A stretch of DNA of 6,982 bases, from positions 1 to 6,982 of the forward strand of contig JAGHBQ010000157.1 in NCBI GenBank assembly GCA_021160945.1, given 5' to 3'. This document shows, one piece after another, positions 6,033 through 6,982 of the stretch. A program made the position numbers and the translations under genes. The notes under the pieces are model-generated. The model was given only the letters and a program-made list of their open reading frames with translations, ran no database searches and was not told the DNA's origin. This DNA comes from Thermoplasmata archaeon (lineage in GTDB: Archaea; Thermoplasmatota; Thermoplasmata; Thermoplasmatales; Aciduliprofundaceae). The number at the start of each line of letters is the position of its first letter. Positions within the stretch are counted from its first letter, which is position 1.

Positions 6033-6048
6033 TATTTAAAGGTTTAGC
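6033..6048 (-). promoter_or_regulatory. Archaeal promoter (BRE plus TATA box) of the aro operon
   Basis: On the minus strand TTTAAATA (6040-6033) matches the archaeal TATA box. GCTAAA (6048-6043) just upstream fits the purine-rich TFB recognition element. Archaeal initiation usually falls about 22-27 bases downstream of the TATA centre, so transcription should start near 6015-6010, leaving only 10-16 untranslated bases before the leader ATG. A second, weaker TATA-like stretch (TTTATA, 6055-6050) would start transcription some 15 bases earlier. The promoter separates the tyrA transcript from the aro operon. No terminator-like hairpin is visible after tyrA, so read-through from tyrA is possible. 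Confidence 0.7.
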
Positions 6049-6073
6049 CTATAAATAATGGCCATCTCTCAAC

Positions 6074-6838
6074 TTAAAGTATGCTGCAGAGCCTTTCATA
6101 TGCCTCCTTAATATCTTTAATACTTATTTTTTCACTTATTTTTTCAAATACGCTCGTTTCTTCTCTTTTTTGAAGGAATGAGATGAACTCATCTATTTCT
6201 TTTCTAGAGCGATAAAGAACTTCCCTTATGAATTCAGGAGAGTCGTTCAAAACAAATTTCCCATAGAGAGTTAAAAATTTATGAGAGGTCCCACCATACT
6301 TCCCAAGCGCCCTCTCTATAGAGAAGGAGAGATAAGATAGACCTATAAAGTAAGGAACTCCAACAGTAAACCCTATGAGCCTATCATGCTCAGCTGACTC
6401 GACGAATTGTATCTCTCCATCCAGTGCTTTTATAAAGTTCGCGGCACTTTCAGCTCCTCGCTCTCTGCCTTCGATGGGAACCACCAGAAATAGCTGTCCT
6501 TTGAGATCTCTCACACCCACACCAAACATGGGATGAATGCTTGCAACCTCCACCTCGTCGGGAAAGTGAGAATATATGGGGAAAAGATCGGACTTAAAAG
6601 TTGCAATATCCATCACCAGAACCTTTCTTGGCTCCATCATGGCTATTTTCAAAATCTCTTCCAGAGTATTCTTAATCTCCTTGAGGGAGGTGGCCAGAAT
6701 AATTATATCTGAAATCCTCCAAAGCTTCTGGAGCGAGGAGCGTTCTCCACTGCAAAGATATACCCTTAATCCTGCCTTTTCCAAAAATACTCTCAGCATC
6801 TTCCCCATTTTACCGCAGCCCACGATGCCCACTTGCAT
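6074..6838 (-). CDS. tyrA: Prephenate dehydrogenase
   Basis: Oxidatively decarboxylates prephenate to 4-hydroxyphenylpyruvate, the tyrosine branch. The 254-residue protein is a minimal monofunctional TyrA with neither chorismate mutase nor ACT domain. The N-terminal Rossmann domain begins GIVGCGKMGKML (4-15). SIHPMFG (100-106) carries the catalytic His of the HPMFG motif, and AEHDRLIGF (149-157) starts the helical dimerisation domain. Within it GVPYFIGLS has Tyr where many homologues have a His-Phe pair. ATG 6838 has GGAGG at 6850-6846, 7 bases upstream, and lies 29 bases inside the aminotransferase gene, so the two are co-transcribed. The gene ends 148 bases before the next large gene; the gap holds the promoter and leader of the aro operon. 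An arogenate dehydrogenase is possible, since the substrate cannot be told from sequence alone. Confidence 0.92.
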   Translation of the reverse strand: MQVGIVGCGKMGKMLRVFLEKAGLRVYLCSGERSSLQKLWRISDIIILATSLKEIKNTLEEILKIAMMEPRKVLVMDIATFKSDLFPIYSHFPDEVEVASIHPMFGVGVRDLKGQLFLVVPIEGRERGAESAANFIKALDGEIQFVESAEHDRLIGFTVGVPYFIGLSYLSFSIERALGKYGGTSHKFLTLYGKFVLNDSPEFIREVLYRSRKEIDEFISFLQKREETSVFEKISEKISIKDIKEAYERLCSIL

Positions 6839-6982
6839 CCATCTCCCTCCCTATGATCTCTAACCCTTCCTTCCATCTCTTCCCAGCCAGAGAGATCCTT
6901 ATGAAACTTGAATAGTCTCCGAAAGCAATGCCTGGAAACACTGCCACATTCTTTTTTAGCAATTTCTCAGCAAATACAATTC
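6810..6982 (-). CDS. Class I/II aminotransferase, C-terminal end (partial)
   Basis: Only the last 56 codons are in the window (frame starts at 6980, stop TAA 6812-6810). The segment NVAVFPGIAFGDYSSFIRIS is the C-terminal signature of PLP-dependent fold type I aminotransferases: V-PG-aFG followed by the Arg of FIRISLA, which in AspC-like enzymes binds the substrate carboxylate. It is then followed by the helix KRWKEGLEIIGREM. Overlap with tyrA (29 bases) and the aro setting suggest a transaminase for aromatic 2-oxo acids, the last step to Tyr and Phe, or an aspartate/prephenate aminotransferase. The family is clear; specificity is inferred from context. The final residues (ASGHRGLR) lie wholly in the overlap with tyrA and look like an incidental tail. 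Confidence 0.85.
   Translation of the reverse strand, partial: IVFAEKLLKKNVAVFPGIAFGDYSSFIRISLAGKRWKEGLEIIGREMDASGHRGLR

Noticed and set aside
6050..6073. Possible terminator after tyrA: ATGGCCAT palindrome (6065-6058) followed by TTATTTATA.
   Set aside because: The palindrome has no loop and the T-rich stretch is short and interrupted. It may belong to the promoter region instead.

Overview
This window looks like part of an archaeal chromosome, most likely from a thermophilic euryarchaeon, read entirely on the minus strand. It holds almost a complete set of genes for making aromatic amino acids. The archaeal assignment rests on four things: a GHMP-superfamily shikimate kinase instead of the bacterial AroK type, a short type I-beta DAHP synthase, an archaeal TATA/BRE promoter, and GGAGG or GGTGAT ribosome-binding sites combined with heavily overlapping genes. 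The species cannot be named from sequence alone. From memory, the order DAHP synthase-aroB-aroD-aroE-shikimate kinase-aroA-aroC resembles clusters in Thermococcales and some Thermoplasmata-related archaea.

Layout in the direction of transcription (high to low coordinates): the 3' end of a class I/II aminotransferase gene (6982-6810) overlaps tyrA, prephenate dehydrogenase (6838-6074). A 148-base gap follows, containing a promoter (about 6048-6033) and a tiny leader ORF (5999-5916). Then come a small winged-helix regulator (5925-5569), DAHP synthase (5572-4766), aroB (4781-3792), aroD (3807-3172), aroE (3175-2372), archaeal shikimate kinase (2375-1557), aroA (1560-349) and the first third of aroC (359-1, running off the window). 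Every gene from the leader to aroC overlaps the next by 4 to 16 bases, so this is one tightly coupled operon. Together the enzymes take erythrose 4-phosphate plus phosphoenolpyruvate to chorismate. TyrA and the aminotransferase lie on the prephenate-to-tyrosine (and probably phenylalanine) branch. No chorismate mutase is visible in the window.

The most remarkable feature is the leader ORF. It encodes a 27-residue peptide with three copies of one motif, each ending in a different aromatic residue: MPSQF, MPSQY and MPSQW. The three end products of the pathway (Phe, Tyr, Trp) are thus each represented once in a repeated peptide at the head of the operon that makes them. The copies are in one reading frame, and the middle copy swaps AGC for TCC, both serine, which points to selection on the peptide. 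The Trp codon overlaps the start codon of the winged-helix regulator, and two short hairpins surround copies two and three. I infer a translational sensor for all three aromatic amino acids that controls the regulator and/or the operon. This is a candidate undescribed archaeal attenuation-like or reinitiation-control system. The DAHP synthase has no visible allosteric domain, which fits control at the level of expression.
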